Assembly (NCBI RefSeq): GCF_003012935.1
Contig: NZ_PUDR01000018.1
Coordinates: 1-64,000 of the forward strand
DNA length: 64,000 nucleotides
Direction of reading: 5' to 3'
DNA from: Pannonibacter carbonis
Lineage (GTDB): Bacteria > Pseudomonadota > Alphaproteobacteria > Rhizobiales > Stappiaceae
Under the pieces are notes generated by a model, which made no database searches, was not told where the DNA came from, and saw only the letters and a program-made list of their open reading frames with translations. Made by a program: the position numbers and the translations under genes. Shown in pieces: positions 1-8,625 of this stretch. Positions within the stretch are counted from its first letter, which is position 1. Every line of letters begins with the position of its first letter.

Positions 1-59
1 ACGGCCTCCAGCGCCACGCGGGCCTTGAACCCAGCATCATGGTTCCTGCGTTTCTTCAT
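1..59 (-). CDS. IS3-family transposase OrfA, N-terminal fragment cut by window edge
   Basis: Reading leftward from the ATG at 59-57, the frame gives MKKRRNHDAGFKARVALEAV, the characteristic opening of the helix-turn-helix OrfA of IS3-family elements, which binds the IS ends and is normally frameshift-fused to the DDE protein OrfB. A good ribosome site (GGAGA) lies just upstream on the minus strand. Only about 19 codons are in the window, so it cannot be told whether the element is complete. The assignment rests on this short but distinctive N-terminus. Confidence 0.7.
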   Translation of the reverse strand, partial: MKKRRNHDAGFKARVALEA

Positions 60-150
60 GTCCTGATCTCCTCGTTCTTGGAGACCAGCAGACGTCAGAT
101 CGTAGCTTCCGTCACTGTCCGATTTTCTGGGGGTAGCTTACCCTGCCCCC
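60..150 (-). mobile_element. probable terminal region of the IS3-type element
   Basis: This stretch lies upstream of the OrfA start and contains GGGTAAGCTACCCCCA (minus strand), with a short inverted repeat, followed by AAATCGGACAGTG. IS3 elements start their orfA within about 100 bp of the left terminal repeat, so the end of the IS should fall near 110-150. The other end is outside the window, so the exact boundary and target duplication cannot be determined. Confidence 0.35.
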
Positions 151-228
151 AAGGCGGATCCTTACCGTTGAGCCTGTATCAAGGCTTTCTGGCCAGACGC
201 ATGCAGGCCGGGAGTTAGACAGGCCCGG

Positions 229-286
229 ACGCAGGCAGGCCGTACGCAGGCAGGCCATACGCAGGCAGGTCAGGACGCAGGCAGGC
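229..286. repeat. four-copy 15-bp tandem repeat
   Basis: The core ACGCAGGCAGGC recurs at 229, 244, 259 (last base changed) and 275, a period of 15-16 bp. It abuts the presumed IS end. No protein reading frame is convincing across it. From 301 to 666 I see no gene that I can support; the short reading frames there have no recognisable content. Confidence 0.8.
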
Positions 287-666
287 AAATCTGCGCTTGC
301 GATGCGGGCGCACATGCTCCGCCAACACCACCAAACCATAAATCTTGAGAACGCCGCTGATATATTGGCGATCGGGCATAGCTCTGCATCCGCCTTACAG
401 GCGTCGAAGACGTTTGCGTCAGAGCACAAGCAGAACGTCCAACGGTTTCATGTTGGCAGCGCCAGAACGCCCTCGAACTTCTGCCGGTTGAAATGACACC
501 AATTGAAAACAGCATGACGGCTTCGAGAAAGTCAAGAATAGCGGCCATTTGAACATGAAACCATACTGCCGCCTCGATCATGACAGATCACCGACACAAT
601 CGGACAGTAGTACCATCCAATGTTGCGTCGCGGGTTGACCTCGTCATCTGAGGCGCTAGGATGAGC

Positions 667-680
667 TGAATTCGAATTCA
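667..680. promoter_or_regulatory. 14-bp perfect palindrome upstream of the Sel1 gene
   Basis: TGAATTCGAATTCA is perfectly self-complementary and sits 44 bp upstream of the ATG at 724, where an operator would be expected. No regulator is identified. Confidence 0.3.
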
Positions 681-723
681 CCTTTGATACGCTGAACTGT
701 CATTTTTGAAGAAGGAATTGACT

Positions 724-2856
724 ATGACGATTGCATCCCGTCTCTCCCCTTTCCCAAAACTGCAGTCGCAGTCAGGCGCCTCACGCAGTCTGAGCCTGGC
801 CCTTAGCCGGAGCCTGCTCATCACCACCGCGCTGCTGCTTGTCCCGCCTGGCATTGCAACGGCAGAGGAGGCGCAGAAGCCGGCGAGTATCAGTGAGTTG
901 CGCCAGATTGTCCGCGACGGCGGCGCAGATGACGCGATCCAGTCCGCACTGGCGCAGATCAAGGCCCGAGCCGAGGCCGGCGACAAGGATGCGCTTCATG
1001 CGATGGGCGACTTCTATTCACGCGGCAACGCCGTGCCGCAGGACCCGAAGTCGGCAATCGAGTTCCTGACAAAGGCAGTGGAAGCCGGCAACGTCTGGAG
1101 CAACGTCCGTCTCGGTGAGATCCACCGTGACGGCATCGGCGTCGACAAGGACCTCGCCAAGGCCTTCCAGTATTTCCAGGCAGCCGCCGAGGCTGGCAAC
1201 ACCTCGGGCAAGATCGCCGTCGCCCGCGCCCTGATCAGCGGACTGGGCACCGAGGCCAATCCTGACCAGGGCATAACCCTGCTGACCGAAGTCGCCGAGA
1301 CCGGTGATCGGGGCGCACTTTACACGCTTGGCAATCTCTACACCCGTGGTGGGCCAATCCCCGTTGATGGCACCAAGGCAACCGAATTCCTCACCAAGGC
1401 CGCAGAAGCCGGAAACACCAGCGGCTACGTCCGCCTTGGTGAAATCTACCGCGATGGCATTGGTGTCGACAAGGACCTTGCCAAGGCCTTCGCCTTTTTC
1501 CAGGCTGCCGCCGATGCCGGACATACAAGCAGCATGATCGATGTCGCCCGCGCGCTAATCAGTGGTCAGGGCACCGACGCCAATCCGGACCAAGGCATTG
1601 CTCTCTTGACCGAACTGGCCGACTCTGGCGATCGCAGCGCACTTTATACCTTGGGTGACCTTTACACCCGTGGTGGTCCTGTTGCCGTCGACGGCGGCAA
1701 GGCCGTCGAATATCTCACGAAATCTGCCGAGGCCGGAAACAGTGGAGCCTATACGCGCCTCGGCGAGATCCACCGTGACGGCATCGGCGTTCCGGTCGAT
1801 CCGGCCAAATCACTCGTCTACTTCCGTGAGGCCGAAAGCGCCGGCTCCTCAAGCGCCAGCCTGCGCCTGGCGGAAGCAGCTCTTTGGGGCTTTGGAGAGC
1901 CCCAGGATGTCGAAAAGGGTCTTGGCCTGCTGCGCGCGGCGGCAGACGCAGGTGATGTATCGGCGATGCTGTCCCTGTCAGATGTCCTGCTGCGCGGCGA
2001 ACTGGTGGCGCCGGATGCGCCTGAAGGTCTGCGCCTCCTCCAGGCGGCAGCTGACAAGGGCAATGTGACCGCCCTTCTGCGCCTTGGGTCAGCCTATAGG
2101 TCTGGTACCGGCGTGCCGAAGAACCCACAAAAGGCGCTGGCTGCCTATGAAAAGGCGGCAGCCGCCGGCAACAACGGTGCGTTTCTGGACCTTGCACGCG
2201 GCCATATGAATGGCGACTTTGGACGCAGGTCCAGTCAGAAGGAAGCTCTGGCCTATGCCCGCAAGGCGCAGGAACTCGGCAGCTCTGGGGCAGCAGTCCT
2301 CCTCGCCGACTGGGCGCTGTACGGCAAGGGCCAGACGCGAAATGTCCGCGCGGCGCTCGCGAGCCTGGAGACCGCGGCCAAGGCTGGCAATGCCGATGCC
2401 GCCCGCCGGCTGATCGGCCTCTACCGCAGTGGCGCCGGCAAGGCCCTCAGCGCCAGTCCGGCCAAGGCGAGGGCAGCCCTTGCCGCCTATGCCCCGCTGC
2501 TGAGCCCGGCGCAACGAACCCAGGAAGAGCTGTTGCTCCTCGGCACATCGGCCCGCACCCGCGCCGAGTTCGAGGCCCTAGCCAAGGCCTTCAAGGCCGC
2601 GCCTCAAACAGCCCGCATCAACTTGCTGACCACTTTGCGCCGGTCCAATGCCAACGCCTTTGTCTATCTGGTGCAGGACGAACTGAAGACGCGCGGGCTC
2701 TACAAGGGCGCACTGAGCGGTCTGCTGACCAGCGACACAATCCGCGCTGTTACGGCACTGTGTGACAGCGGCCCCTCAGGCGACCGCTGCCGCAAGGGCC
2801 CGCTCTCGGGCGACGCTGCCCGCCTGATCGCCGTCCGCGTCGCCACAGGCGCCTGA
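724..2856 (+). CDS. secreted Sel1-like (TPR-type) repeat protein
   Basis: A protein of about 710 residues made almost wholly of Sel1-like repeats (pattern A..G...A...LG..Y..G.GV..D..KA), which form a helical solenoid used for protein-protein contacts. The N-terminus has a basic stretch, then a hydrophobic segment ending near ATAEEAQKP, a likely signal peptide, so the protein should be periplasmic. I chose ATG 724 because AAGGA lies 8 bases upstream; a TTG at 706 is in frame but lacks that support. Two consecutive 324-bp units (1114-1437 and 1438-1761) are close copies. The last about 50 residues (LVQDELKTRGLYKGALSGLL and following) resemble a peptidoglycan-binding-like end seen in Sel1 proteins near polysaccharide loci. 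In rhizobia and Pseudomonas, Sel1 proteins (ExoR, AlgK) regulate or scaffold exopolysaccharide export. A link with the locus that begins at 5009 is inference. Confidence 0.75.
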   Translation: MTIASRLSPFPKLQSQSGASRSLSLALSRSLLITTALLLVPPGIATAEEAQKPASISELRQIVRDGGADDAIQSALAQIKARAEAGDKDALHAMGDFYSRGNAVPQDPKSAIEFLTKAVEAGNVWSNVRLGEIHRDGIGVDKDLAKAFQYFQAAAEAGNTSGKIAVARALISGLGTEANPDQGITLLTEVAETGDRGALYTLGNLYTRGGPIPVDGTKATEFLTKAAEAGNTSGYVRLGEIYRDGIGVDKDLAKAFAFFQAAADAGHTSSMIDVARALISGQGTDANPDQGIALLTELADSGDRSALYTLGDLYTRGGPVAVDGGKAVEYLTKSAEAGNSGAYTRLGEIHRDGIGVPVDPAKSLVYFREAESAGSSSASLRLAEAALWGFGEPQDVEKGLGLLRAAADAGDVSAMLSLSDVLLRGELVAPDAPEGLRLLQAAADKGNVTALLRLGSAYRSGTGVPKNPQKALAAYEKAAAAGNNGAFLDLARGHMNGDFGRRSSQKEALAYARKAQELGSSGAAVLLADWALYGKGQTRNVRAALASLETAAKAGNADAARRLIGLYRSGAGKALSASPAKARAALAAYAPLLSPAQRTQEELLLLGTSARTRAEFEALAKAFKAAPQTARINLLTTLRRSNANAFVYLVQDELKTRGLYKGALSGLLTSDTIRAVTALCDSGPSGDRCRKGPLSGDAARLIAVRVATGA

Positions 2857-2989
2857 CAATCCTCCCACCCGGTCCGGCAGGCACGATATGCCGGCACGAG
2901 TGGCAGAGCGAGTGGCAGACCTGGTGCCTAAGCGCGGACTTGAGCGGGTACCTGACAGCTGGCCCGATGCCGCATGCGCGCCCTCACCC

Positions 2990-3030
2990 GGACGTCATCC
3001 CGGGCGCAGCGCAGCGAAGACCCGGGACCG
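2990..3030. repeat. REP-like palindromic intergenic element
   Basis: GTCATCCCGGG, then a purine-rich GCAGCGCAGCGAAGA, then CCCGGGA form a stem with TCCCGGG pairing with CCCGGGA. Sequences of this kind (CCCGGG arms around AGCGAAG) are common dispersed intergenic elements in Hyphomicrobiales. The 2857-3246 gap holds no other feature I can support; the 134-codon frame crossing it reads through this element and looks spurious. Confidence 0.5.
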
Positions 3031-3246
3031 GAGAGCCCAGGGCTTTCAAGCACTTGGTCAGCCAACCCCGGCTGATCACTGCCTGATCTCGACCCAAAGC
3101 CCGCTTGCCGGATGTGTCCAGACGTTCGGACCGGTTCAGCAGTTCAGCGGCGCATTCCCCGTCGCGCGAAACCTGTGCAGCGCGTCAATCACAATCCCTG
3201 ACTGCAAACTTATCCCCGGTCTGCCGTGCTGTGAGACACTCTTGCT

Positions 3247-3265
3247 GTTCCCGTTTTCCGGGAAC
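3247..3265 (+). promoter_or_regulatory. hairpin just ahead of the capsid gene
   Basis: GTTCCCG, a TTTTC loop and CGGGAAC form a 7-bp perfect stem seven bases before the AGGAG ribosome site of the gene at 3285. There is no T-run after it, so it is more likely an mRNA 5' structure or an operator than a terminator. Confidence 0.35.
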
Positions 3266-3284
3266 GGCAACAGGAGTGTCATGA

Positions 3285-4655
3285 ATGAGTGAACCGAACA
3301 CGCCACAGGATGGCCTTCTCGAATATGGTGCCCCCGTCGGCGGACTGGAACTGCGAGCCGATGCGGACGACCACCACGCGCCCTATCGCAGGCCGGGCAT
3401 GCCCTTTCTGGAAACCAAGGCCTATATGCAGCCTGCCTTCGCTGAGGCCCGCCCCGACCCGCAGGTGGAAGGCCTGGCCCGGGTGCTGGACGAGCACCGG
3501 CGCAGCTTCGAGGAGTTCAAGCAGGCCAATGACCAGCAGCTTCTGGAGCTGAAATCCCTGCGCGGCCCCGATGTTCTCACCGAAGACAAGCTGAAGCGCG
3601 TTGAACGGCGCATGGACGATCTGGCCTTGACCGTGCGGCGCATGCACCTCCACGGCGGCGAACCTTACGATGACCCGGACAAGATCGAGCTGAAAAGTGC
3701 GATTGACAATTACGTCCGCCGCGGCCGTACCGATGGCTTCCATGCGCTGGAGACACGCGGCATGTCCGTCGGATCGGAAGCCGATGGTGGCTATCTCGTC
3801 CATCCGGACATGGAAAAGGCGCTGTTTGCGCGGCTGCGCAAGGACACGCCAATCCGTGCCTTGGCCAGTCAGCTGACCATTTCGACGGGACTGTACAAAC
3901 GCCCCTTCGTGATCAGTGGCGCAGGCGCCGGCTGGGTGGCGGAAACCCAGGTCCGGCCGACCACATCCAGCCCGCAGATCGCTGAACTGAACTTCCCGAC
4001 GCATGAACTGTATGCCTGTCCGGTTGCGACCAAGCAACTGCTCGATGACGGCATCATCGACATCGAGGCCTGGCTGGCCGTGGAGCTCTATTCGGCCTTT
4101 TGCGCCCAGGAGGCGACCGCCTTTATCACCGGCAATGGCACATCACAGCCGAAAGGAATTTTATCCTATCCGCAAGTCAACCCGGAAACGGCGGGCTTTG
4201 GCGAAGTCGGCACGCTGGTGACCGGGGCAAATGGTGGCTTCAAGCAGGATGCCCCGATCGATTGCCTGATGGATCTGGTGCATTCGCTGCCGGCCGTCTA
4301 TCGCAAGAACGGTACCTTCCTGATGAACCGCATGACGCTGAGCGCCGTGCGGCGGCTGAAGACGGAGAGCGGCGACTACCTCTACCAGACCCGGATGTCC
4401 AACAAGCTGGAAGAGACGCTGATGGGCTTTCCGCTGGTCGAATGCGACGACATGCCGGGAATCAGCCCGGGCAGCACCGCAATCGCCTTTGCCGATTTCC
4501 AGCGGGCCTATCTCATCATTGACCGCCAGGGCGTCCAGATCCTGCGCGATCCCTATTCTGCCAAGCCCTACATCACCTTCTATGCCACCATGCGCGTCGG
4601 CGGCGGCATTGCCGATTTCAACGCCATCCGCCTGTTGAAATTCGCGGCCAGCTGA
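3285..4655 (+). CDS. HK97-type phage major capsid protein, orphan
   Basis: A 456-residue protein with the layout of HK97-fold major capsid proteins. Residues about 45-130 form a charged helical coiled-coil delta domain. The mature region starts near GMSVGSEADGGYLVHPDM and carries E-loop and P-domain sequence such as TGNGTSQPKGILSYP. It closes with a capsid-like tail (LRDPYSAKPYITFYATMRVG). Start ATG 3285 has AGGAG 8 bases upstream. Capsids of this subgroup occur in tailed phages and in Rhodobacter-type gene transfer agents. No portal, prohead protease, terminase, head-tail or tail gene lies nearby: the neighbours are a Sel1 protein and a UDP-glucose dehydrogenase. It is therefore an orphan: a prophage or GTA relic kept intact, or a domesticated shell protein. 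Codon use looks like the host's. Confidence 0.85.
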   Translation: MSEPNTPQDGLLEYGAPVGGLELRADADDHHAPYRRPGMPFLETKAYMQPAFAEARPDPQVEGLARVLDEHRRSFEEFKQANDQQLLELKSLRGPDVLTEDKLKRVERRMDDLALTVRRMHLHGGEPYDDPDKIELKSAIDNYVRRGRTDGFHALETRGMSVGSEADGGYLVHPDMEKALFARLRKDTPIRALASQLTISTGLYKRPFVISGAGAGWVAETQVRPTTSSPQIAELNFPTHELYACPVATKQLLDDGIIDIEAWLAVELYSAFCAQEATAFITGNGTSQPKGILSYPQVNPETAGFGEVGTLVTGANGGFKQDAPIDCLMDLVHSLPAVYRKNGTFLMNRMTLSAVRRLKTESGDYLYQTRMSNKLEETLMGFPLVECDDMPGISPGSTAIAFADFQRAYLIIDRQGVQILRDPYSAKPYITFYATMRVGGGIADFNAIRLLKFAAS

Positions 4656-4682
4656 GCGCAGAAACGCACTGAAAATGCTGAG

Positions 4683-4710
4683 GTCCGGCCCGTCCTGCGA
4701 TGGGCCGGAC
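4683..4710 (+). terminator. hairpin after the capsid gene
   Basis: GTCCGGCCC and GGGCCGGAC form a 9-bp perfect stem with a 10-nt loop, 27 bp after the capsid stop codon. No T-run follows, so termination is likely but not certain. The rest of the gap up to 5008 is AT-richer and probably carries the promoter of the polysaccharide genes. Confidence 0.5.
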
Positions 4711-5008
4711 TAGCCCCGGCACACCATCACCGGCCTGGTGACCATGCCCATGGCTTAACCTTGATGACACGTTAAGCGGCCCTTGCCTCTCCCGGCGGCA
4801 ACGGCGAATTGAAACCGACATTAAACTCGGGTAACAACAAGTCATGTGGCCTGCTGCGCTGCAAACAAGCGCGCAGATCATCCGGAATGTTGACAGGGCA
4901 CCTCGTCGCGCCAGCAGATTGGTTGGTACCGGCTGCTGGTAGCAGGATATCGTCCCTGACACACCGATTGCTATTGTACAGTTCTATTCGCCTGGTCGGG
5001 ATTTTGAC

Positions 5009-6316
5009 ATGAAGATTGCGATGATCGGCTCCGGTTATGTGGGCCTGGTTTCTGGTGCCTGCCTTGCCGATTTCGGCCATGAGGTGAGTTGCGTCGACAA
5101 GGCCGTTGACAAGATCGAGGCGCTGAAGCGCGGCGAGATCCCGATCTTCGAGCCGGGCCTGGACCAGCTGGTCGCCACCAACGTCAAGGCCGGGCGCCTG
5201 TCCTTCACCACCGATCTCGCCGGCCCCGTGGGCGAGGCCGATGTGGTGTTCATCGCCGTCGGCACCCCGTCGCGGCGCGGCGATGGCCATGCGGATCTGT
5301 CCTATGTCTATGGCTGCGCCCGCGAGATCGCGGCGGCCGTGAAGGGCTTCACCGTCGTCGTCACCAAGTCGACCGTGCCGGTCGGCACCGGCGACGAGGT
5401 TGAGCGCATCATCCGCGACACCAACCCGGATGCCGATGTGGTCGTCGTCTCCAACCCGGAATTCCTGCGCGAGGGCGCGGCCATCGGCGATTTCAAGCGT
5501 CCGGACCGCATCGTCATCGGCATCGAGGACGAGCGCGCCCGCGAGCCGATGACCGAGGTTTACCGCCCGCTCTATCTCAACCAGGCCCCCCTGCTCTTCA
5601 CCGCCCGGCGCACGTCTGAGCTGATCAAATATGCCGGCAATGCCTTCCTCGCCATGAAGATCACCTTCATCAACGAGATGGCGGACCTGTGCGAGCGCGT
5701 CGGCGCCGATGTGCAGGACGTGGCGCGCGGCATCGGCCTTGACGGCCGCATCGGCTCGAAGTTCCTGCATGCAGGCCCCGGCTATGGCGGCTCGTGCTTC
5801 CCGAAGGACACGCTGGCCCTCGTCAAGACCGCGCAGGACCATGACAGCCCTGTGCGCCTGATCGAGACGACAGTCGCGATCAACGACCAGCGCAAGCGCG
5901 CCATGGCGCGCAAGGTGGTGGCGGCTGTCGGCGGTGACCTGCGCGGCAAGACGATCGCCATTCTCGGCCTCACCTTCAAGCCGAACACCGACGACATGCG
6001 CGAGGCCCCCTCGCTGTCGATCATCCAGGCCTTGCTGGATGGCGGTGCCACCGTGCGCGGCTATGATCCGGAGGGGATGGAGGCGGCGAAGGGCCTGCTC
6101 GACACCATGACCTACACCAAGGACGCCTATGACTGCGCCTCGGGCGCGGATGCCCTCGTCATCGTCACCGAGTGGGATGCCTTCCGCGCCCTCGACTTCC
6201 CGCGCCTCAAGACCGTGATGAAAGCCCCGGTCCTCGTCGACCTGCGCAATGTCTACAAGGCCGGCGACGTCACCCGGCACGGGTTTGCCTATGCGAGCGT
6301 GGGACGGGTGGCATGA
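5009..6316 (+). CDS. ugd: UDP-glucose 6-dehydrogenase
   Basis: It oxidises UDP-glucose to UDP-glucuronate with two NAD+, giving the precursor for glucuronic and galacturonic acid in surface polysaccharides. The N-terminal Rossmann motif is GSGYVG at residues 7-12. The catalytic cysteine is in GPGYGGSCFPKDT (Cys263). The C-terminal UDP-binding domain contains LTFKPNTDDMREAPS. The 435-residue length is normal. It overlaps the next gene by ATGA at 6313. Its product is the substrate of the UDP-glucuronate 4-epimerase at 13738-14769 in the same locus. The rhizobial name is rkpK. Confidence 0.95.
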   Translation: MKIAMIGSGYVGLVSGACLADFGHEVSCVDKAVDKIEALKRGEIPIFEPGLDQLVATNVKAGRLSFTTDLAGPVGEADVVFIAVGTPSRRGDGHADLSYVYGCAREIAAAVKGFTVVVTKSTVPVGTGDEVERIIRDTNPDADVVVVSNPEFLREGAAIGDFKRPDRIVIGIEDERAREPMTEVYRPLYLNQAPLLFTARRTSELIKYAGNAFLAMKITFINEMADLCERVGADVQDVARGIGLDGRIGSKFLHAGPGYGGSCFPKDTLALVKTAQDHDSPVRLIETTVAINDQRKRAMARKVVAAVGGDLRGKTIAILGLTFKPNTDDMREAPSLSIIQALLDGGATVRGYDPEGMEAAKGLLDTMTYTKDAYDCASGADALVIVTEWDAFRALDFPRLKTVMKAPVLVDLRNVYKAGDVTRHGFAYASVGRVA

Positions 6317-7314
6317 CGCAGACAAGCGCCACCCTAGACACCTCGACATCCGCCTCCGCGACAATTGTCGTTTTCGGAGGCAGCGGTTTCATTGGCAGCC
6401 ACCTTATCCGGACACTACAAGCACGGGGCGCCGACAAAATTGTCAGCGTTGACCGACGTGCGCCGAAGACCCGGATCAACGACGTCACTTACATCGATGC
6501 CGATGTACGCGATCTCAGCGCATTCGACGTCTCTGGGCCTGTCTCAACGATCTACAATCTGGCTGCCGTTCATACGACGCCAGGGCATCCGACACACGAG
6601 TACTTCGAGACAAACATCGCTGGTGCCTCTCAGATCACCGCATTTGCGCGGCGCAAGGGGGTGCGTGAGGTCGTCTTCACCAGTTCGATTTCTGTCTATG
6701 GCCCAGGCGAGGAAACAAAAAGCGAGAGTTCTGTTCCTGCACCTGAATCAGCCTATGGCTGGTCAAAATGGCTGGCCGAGGGCATTCACCGAGACTGGCT
6801 GGCCGAAGCGTCGGACCGACGCCTCGTCATCTGCCGCCCGGCGGTGATTTTCGGCCCCGGCGAAGGCGGCAACTTTACCCGGCTCGCCAAACTGATGAAG
6901 AAGGGGCTTTTCGTCTATCCGGGACGCAAGGACACCATCAAGGCTTGCTTCTATGTCGACGACCTCGTCGATTCACTTCTATATGCTAAGGACCTCGGTC
7001 GGCCTTACGTGCTGTTCAACGGGTGCTACTCTGATCGTTATACGCTGGAACAGATCGTCGATACCTTCAGGTCTCAGCATTTTCCCAAGGTCCGGACTTT
7101 CATGATCCCTCTTTGGGTGGTTTTGGGCGCTGCCAAGGCGCTACGCCCCTTTTCGATGCTCGGGCTTGGAATCCACCCGGACAGGGTCATGAAACTCGTT
7201 CGCTCGACGGACATCGTCCCGAACTGGCTGGAGGCGGAAGGCAAGTCAGCACCTGGGCGCCTTCCCTCCGCCTTCGAGCGATGGTCAACTGGATCTGACG
7301 GGGCGTTTATCTGA
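6313..7314 (+). CDS. NAD-dependent sugar-nucleotide epimerase/dehydratase
   Basis: A 333-residue extended short-chain dehydrogenase. The nucleotide-binding motif is GGSGFIGSHL, the serine of the catalytic triad is in VFTSSISVYGPG, and the Tyr/Lys pair is in YGWSK. I took the ATG at 6313, translationally coupled to ugd (ATGA); a longer in-frame reading from 6172 lies inside ugd and has no homology-like content. The exact sugar substrate cannot be read from the sequence. The family includes UDP-glucose/GlcNAc 4-epimerases, dTDP-sugar reductases and sterol-type dehydrogenases. Role in the locus: making a nucleotide sugar for the repeat unit. Confidence 0.8.
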   Translation: MTQTSATLDTSTSASATIVVFGGSGFIGSHLIRTLQARGADKIVSVDRRAPKTRINDVTYIDADVRDLSAFDVSGPVSTIYNLAAVHTTPGHPTHEYFETNIAGASQITAFARRKGVREVVFTSSISVYGPGEETKSESSVPAPESAYGWSKWLAEGIHRDWLAEASDRRLVICRPAVIFGPGEGGNFTRLAKLMKKGLFVYPGRKDTIKACFYVDDLVDSLLYAKDLGRPYVLFNGCYSDRYTLEQIVDTFRSQHFPKVRTFMIPLWVVLGAAKALRPFSMLGLGIHPDRVMKLVRSTDIVPNWLEAEGKSAPGRLPSAFERWSTGSDGAFI

Positions 7315-7439
7315 GCCCATTTTCGGCGCATCCGACAAACTCAAAGGATGCGCAGCTAACTTAAAAATATTTTTTCATCAGTGGCATACATCGATAAAGC
7401 TTGAGTTTCTCAAGTCGTGTTCGCCGGGAGGTCCGCATC

Positions 7440-8573
7440 ATGTCGCTCGCGCTGGGAATGTCACTGTCCATTACATTGGTTTGCGCGATACTAGTCATCT
7501 ATCCCTATCTGATCTACCCAGTGCTTCTGCGGTCAGTAAAGACGCGTCCTGTCGCCGCTAGCGAAGGGAATAAAGTATCAGCCACGCTTGTCTTTTGTGC
7601 CTTTAACGAGGCGAAGGCAATGCCTGACAAGATCGCCAACATCGCATTGCTCAAGGCACGGCATCCTGATCTCGAAGTCCTTGCCTTCGATGACGGTTCG
7701 GCCGACAGCACGTATGACCAGCTAGCCGCGCATCCCGAACTCCTCACGGTCGTCCGGGGGGGAGGACGCAACGGCAAGGCCCATGGTATGAAGTTGTTGG
7801 CTGCCAGGGCGCAGGGTGAAATCATGATTTTCACCGATGCGAACGTGACTCTCAAGGAAGATGCGATCGACCGGCTGATGGCTTATTACGCTGACCCGCA
7901 GGTTGGAGGTGTGTGTGGCTCGCTCCACTACATGGGCGAAGACAGTTCGGCCACGGCTGCAGTGGGTTCGCTTTATTGGCGGCTCGAGGAATATCTCAAG
8001 AAGGAAGAATCTCGCACCGGAAATGTCATGGGGGCAGATGGGTCGATCTTCTCCCTGCGCCGCAAGCTCTACCCGAGCTTTCCCGACACGGTACTCGACG
8101 ACCTGACCGTTTCGATGGCAGCCGTCTTCTCCGGACATCGGCTGATCAAGGCAGAAGACGTGATTGCCTATGAGGGCCTGGTTGCCAAGCGTGGCGAGGA
8201 ATTCGCCCGAAAAGTACGTATCGCAGCCCGTGCCTTCCACACCCATCTGTTTCTATCGCCTCAGTTGCGCCAGATGACGCTGCTCGACAAGTTCAAATAT
8301 GGCTCCCGCAAGATGGTGCGCTGGTTCGGTGCCGTTTTCCTGACGATCGGAGCACTGTCTGCAGCAATGGCCGCCGCACTCATCTCGCCCATTCTCCTGG
8401 CCTTAGGCCTCGGAACGGCATTCGCGCTAATCCTCCTAGGACTGCGAGCCGAGAAAGGCCCGCTCGCTTCGATCATGGAAATCGTCATCGCGCTCTACGC
8501 GACACTGCTCGGAGTATTCCGCGCTTTGCGCGGCCAGACATTTGCCGTCTGGAACCCGGCAAAATCTCGGTGA
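7440..8573 (+). CDS. membrane glycosyltransferase, family 2
   Basis: A 377-residue processive-type GT2 protein. It has an N-terminal membrane segment, a GT-A nucleotide-binding domain with DDGSAD, a metal-binding FTDAN motif (the DxD equivalent) and the acceptor/base motif LDDLTVS, then two or three C-terminal membrane helices near residues 300-365. ATG 7440 is preferred because GGGAGG lies 7 bases upstream; a TTG at 7401 is also in frame. It probably adds a sugar to the lipid-linked repeat unit on the cytoplasmic face. G+C is falling here and drops sharply in the following gene. Confidence 0.8.
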   Translation: MSLALGMSLSITLVCAILVIYPYLIYPVLLRSVKTRPVAASEGNKVSATLVFCAFNEAKAMPDKIANIALLKARHPDLEVLAFDDGSADSTYDQLAAHPELLTVVRGGGRNGKAHGMKLLAARAQGEIMIFTDANVTLKEDAIDRLMAYYADPQVGGVCGSLHYMGEDSSATAAVGSLYWRLEEYLKKEESRTGNVMGADGSIFSLRRKLYPSFPDTVLDDLTVSMAAVFSGHRLIKAEDVIAYEGLVAKRGEEFARKVRIAARAFHTHLFLSPQLRQMTLLDKFKYGSRKMVRWFGAVFLTIGALSAAMAAALISPILLALGLGTAFALILLGLRAEKGPLASIMEIVIALYATLLGVFRALRGQTFAVWNPAKSR

Positions 8574-8625
8574 ATAGTTAGCATTCCGCCCGGGCAACTA
8601 TAAATTTTGATGCAATATAACAACC

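Noticed and set aside
2888-3292. 134-codon frame before the capsid gene
   Set aside because: It runs through a dispersed palindromic repeat, has no ribosome site or motif and overlaps the capsid start.
4772-6364. 530-codon open frame on the minus strand
   Set aside because: It is antisense to ugd with no family-like content and composition typical of a shadow frame.
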